A stretch of DNA of 64,000 bases from Tetrahymena elliotti 4EA. Lineage: Eukaryota > Ciliophora > Oligohymenophorea > Hymenostomatida > Tetrahymenidae. The position numbers were made by a program, and so were the translations under genes. Shown here piece after piece: positions 63,413 through 64,000 of this stretch (position 1 is the stretch's first letter; the number at the start of each line of letters is the position of its first letter). The notes beneath the pieces were generated by a model. It had not been told where the DNA came from and made no database searches. It saw only the letters and a program-made list of their open reading frames with translations. The DNA lies in contig JH720296.1 of the NCBI GenBank assembly GCA_000231825.2, positions 434,001-498,000 on the forward strand. Direction: 5' to 3'.

Positions 63413-64000
63413 ATGCAGGAATAATCAGATTTAAATCAGTAAACAGAACCCTTTATCGGGGCTGAAAGAAAAGATAACTTAGAAGAATATAAGTAAAGCG
63501 ATATATTTGATAAGGATTTGGAAGAGTTTTCCAGGCATTCTATCAAATTTTTAGAATATTGTGATTAGTAATAGGAAAATAGTGGAGAATAAAATTAGAA
63601 TAAATTTGTAATATATGATATGACTCAAGATAAAAAATATAATATGGCTAAGGATGGAGAAGAACTAAAAGAGTTGTTTTTGAAATTAAACTCATGTAAT
63701 TAAATGAAAGATTTATGGAAGACATACTGGTATTATTGATCAATTAAAATAAGTCAGTAAAGCAACATCTATTTACTAAAAAATTTAGGAAATAAGTAAT
63801 GGTAAACACAGAATTATTTTGGGATTATTGTGAAAGCGGTGAATTAGAAAAGCTTAACTAGCTTTTACAGAAGAAAATGATTAACATTAATGCGACGTGG
63901 TTTATAAAATTTATTTCTTCTCACAATTTATATTATTCCAGGATAATCTATCTATGAATCAATCTTTTTACTTCTAAGCTTATTTTGTATATTTATTGAT
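63413..64000 (+). CDS. Unknown protein, 5' part, possibly ankyrin-type
   Basis: ATG 63413 (MQEQSDLNQQTEPFIGAERK). Exon 1 63413-63729 joins exon 2 from 63789 in phase 2 across a 59-nt intron that contains a TGA, giving WKTYW|KQVMVNTELFWDYC. The N-terminal ~105 residues are charged and Gln/Glu/Asp-rich. Exon 2 reads ELFWDYCESGELEKLNQLLQ followed by KKMININA, the pattern of the first helix pair of an ankyrin repeat (xxAxxGxxxxVxxLLxxxxxxVNA). A second intron probably starts near 63890, and the following exon cannot be placed before the window ends. The ankyrin reading is an inference from one partial repeat. Confidence 0.6.

Noticed and set aside
1..64000. tRNA, rRNA, CRISPR arrays, telomere repeats or ciliate chromosome-breakage sequence
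   Set aside because: I looked for GC-richer cloverleaf-like stretches, G4T2 repeats, regularly spaced direct repeats and the breakage consensus, and saw none. A covariance-model scan would be the decisive test for RNA genes.
1..64000. Insertion sequences or transposons
   Set aside because: No transposase, reverse transcriptase or terminal inverted repeats were recognised. The tandem repeats at the left end are explained by gene duplication.

Overview
The window is nuclear DNA from a ciliate, most likely an oligohymenophorean close to Tetrahymena. Three things show this. The sequence is very AT-rich. Every gene I could close ends in TGA, while TAA and TAG occur inside conserved domains where glutamine is expected. 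The genes carry short AT-rich GT...AG introns, mostly 50-110 nt. Read with the standard code the region looks almost empty; read with UAA/UAG = Gln it holds about 20 genes. All coordinates below use that code, and exon boundaries were chosen so that reading phase closes across every intron.

Layout. 1-8576 (minus): three tandem leucine-rich-repeat-like paralogues, the first cut by the window edge. 10302-12392 (minus): an acidic, Gln-rich protein with a possible SPT2-like end. 13339-15697 (minus): nicotinate phosphoribosyltransferase. 17505-19628 (minus): ERO1 thiol oxidase with a signal peptide and a C-terminal membrane anchor. 19897-20538 (plus): a small C2H2 zinc-finger protein. 21105-25139 (plus): a large TPR protein. 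26639-31203 (minus): the mismatch-repair ATPase MSH6. 32302-32961 (minus): 5-formyltetrahydrofolate cyclo-ligase. 33798-35630 (minus): cytosolic tyrosyl-tRNA synthetase with a polyglutamine tail. 37350-41262 (plus): an 11-exon Gln/Ser-rich protein. 42523-44870 (plus): a coiled-coil protein with an alveolin-like EKPVV segment. 45523-46362 and 47633-48520 (plus): two membrane-anchored histidine phosphatases. 50047-53631 (plus): a large unrecognised protein. 54363-56612 (minus): a B-box-like plus MORN protein. 57655-59679 (minus): poly(A) polymerase. 60639-61130 and 62045-62515 (minus): two dual-specificity phosphatases. 63413 to the end (plus): the 5' part of another gene.

The genes are a housekeeping mixture (NAD salvage, ER oxidative folding, folate, translation, mRNA 3' ends, mismatch repair) interleaved with ciliate-type expanded families. 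No operon logic is visible; each gene has its own flanks. Three separate tandem expansions (LRR-like, histidine phosphatase, dual-specificity phosphatase) lie in one 64-kb stretch. The most distinctive signal outside genes is a nearly identical 30-nt element placed 94-98 nt upstream of all three LRR-like start codons. I did not find a clearly new multi-gene system.
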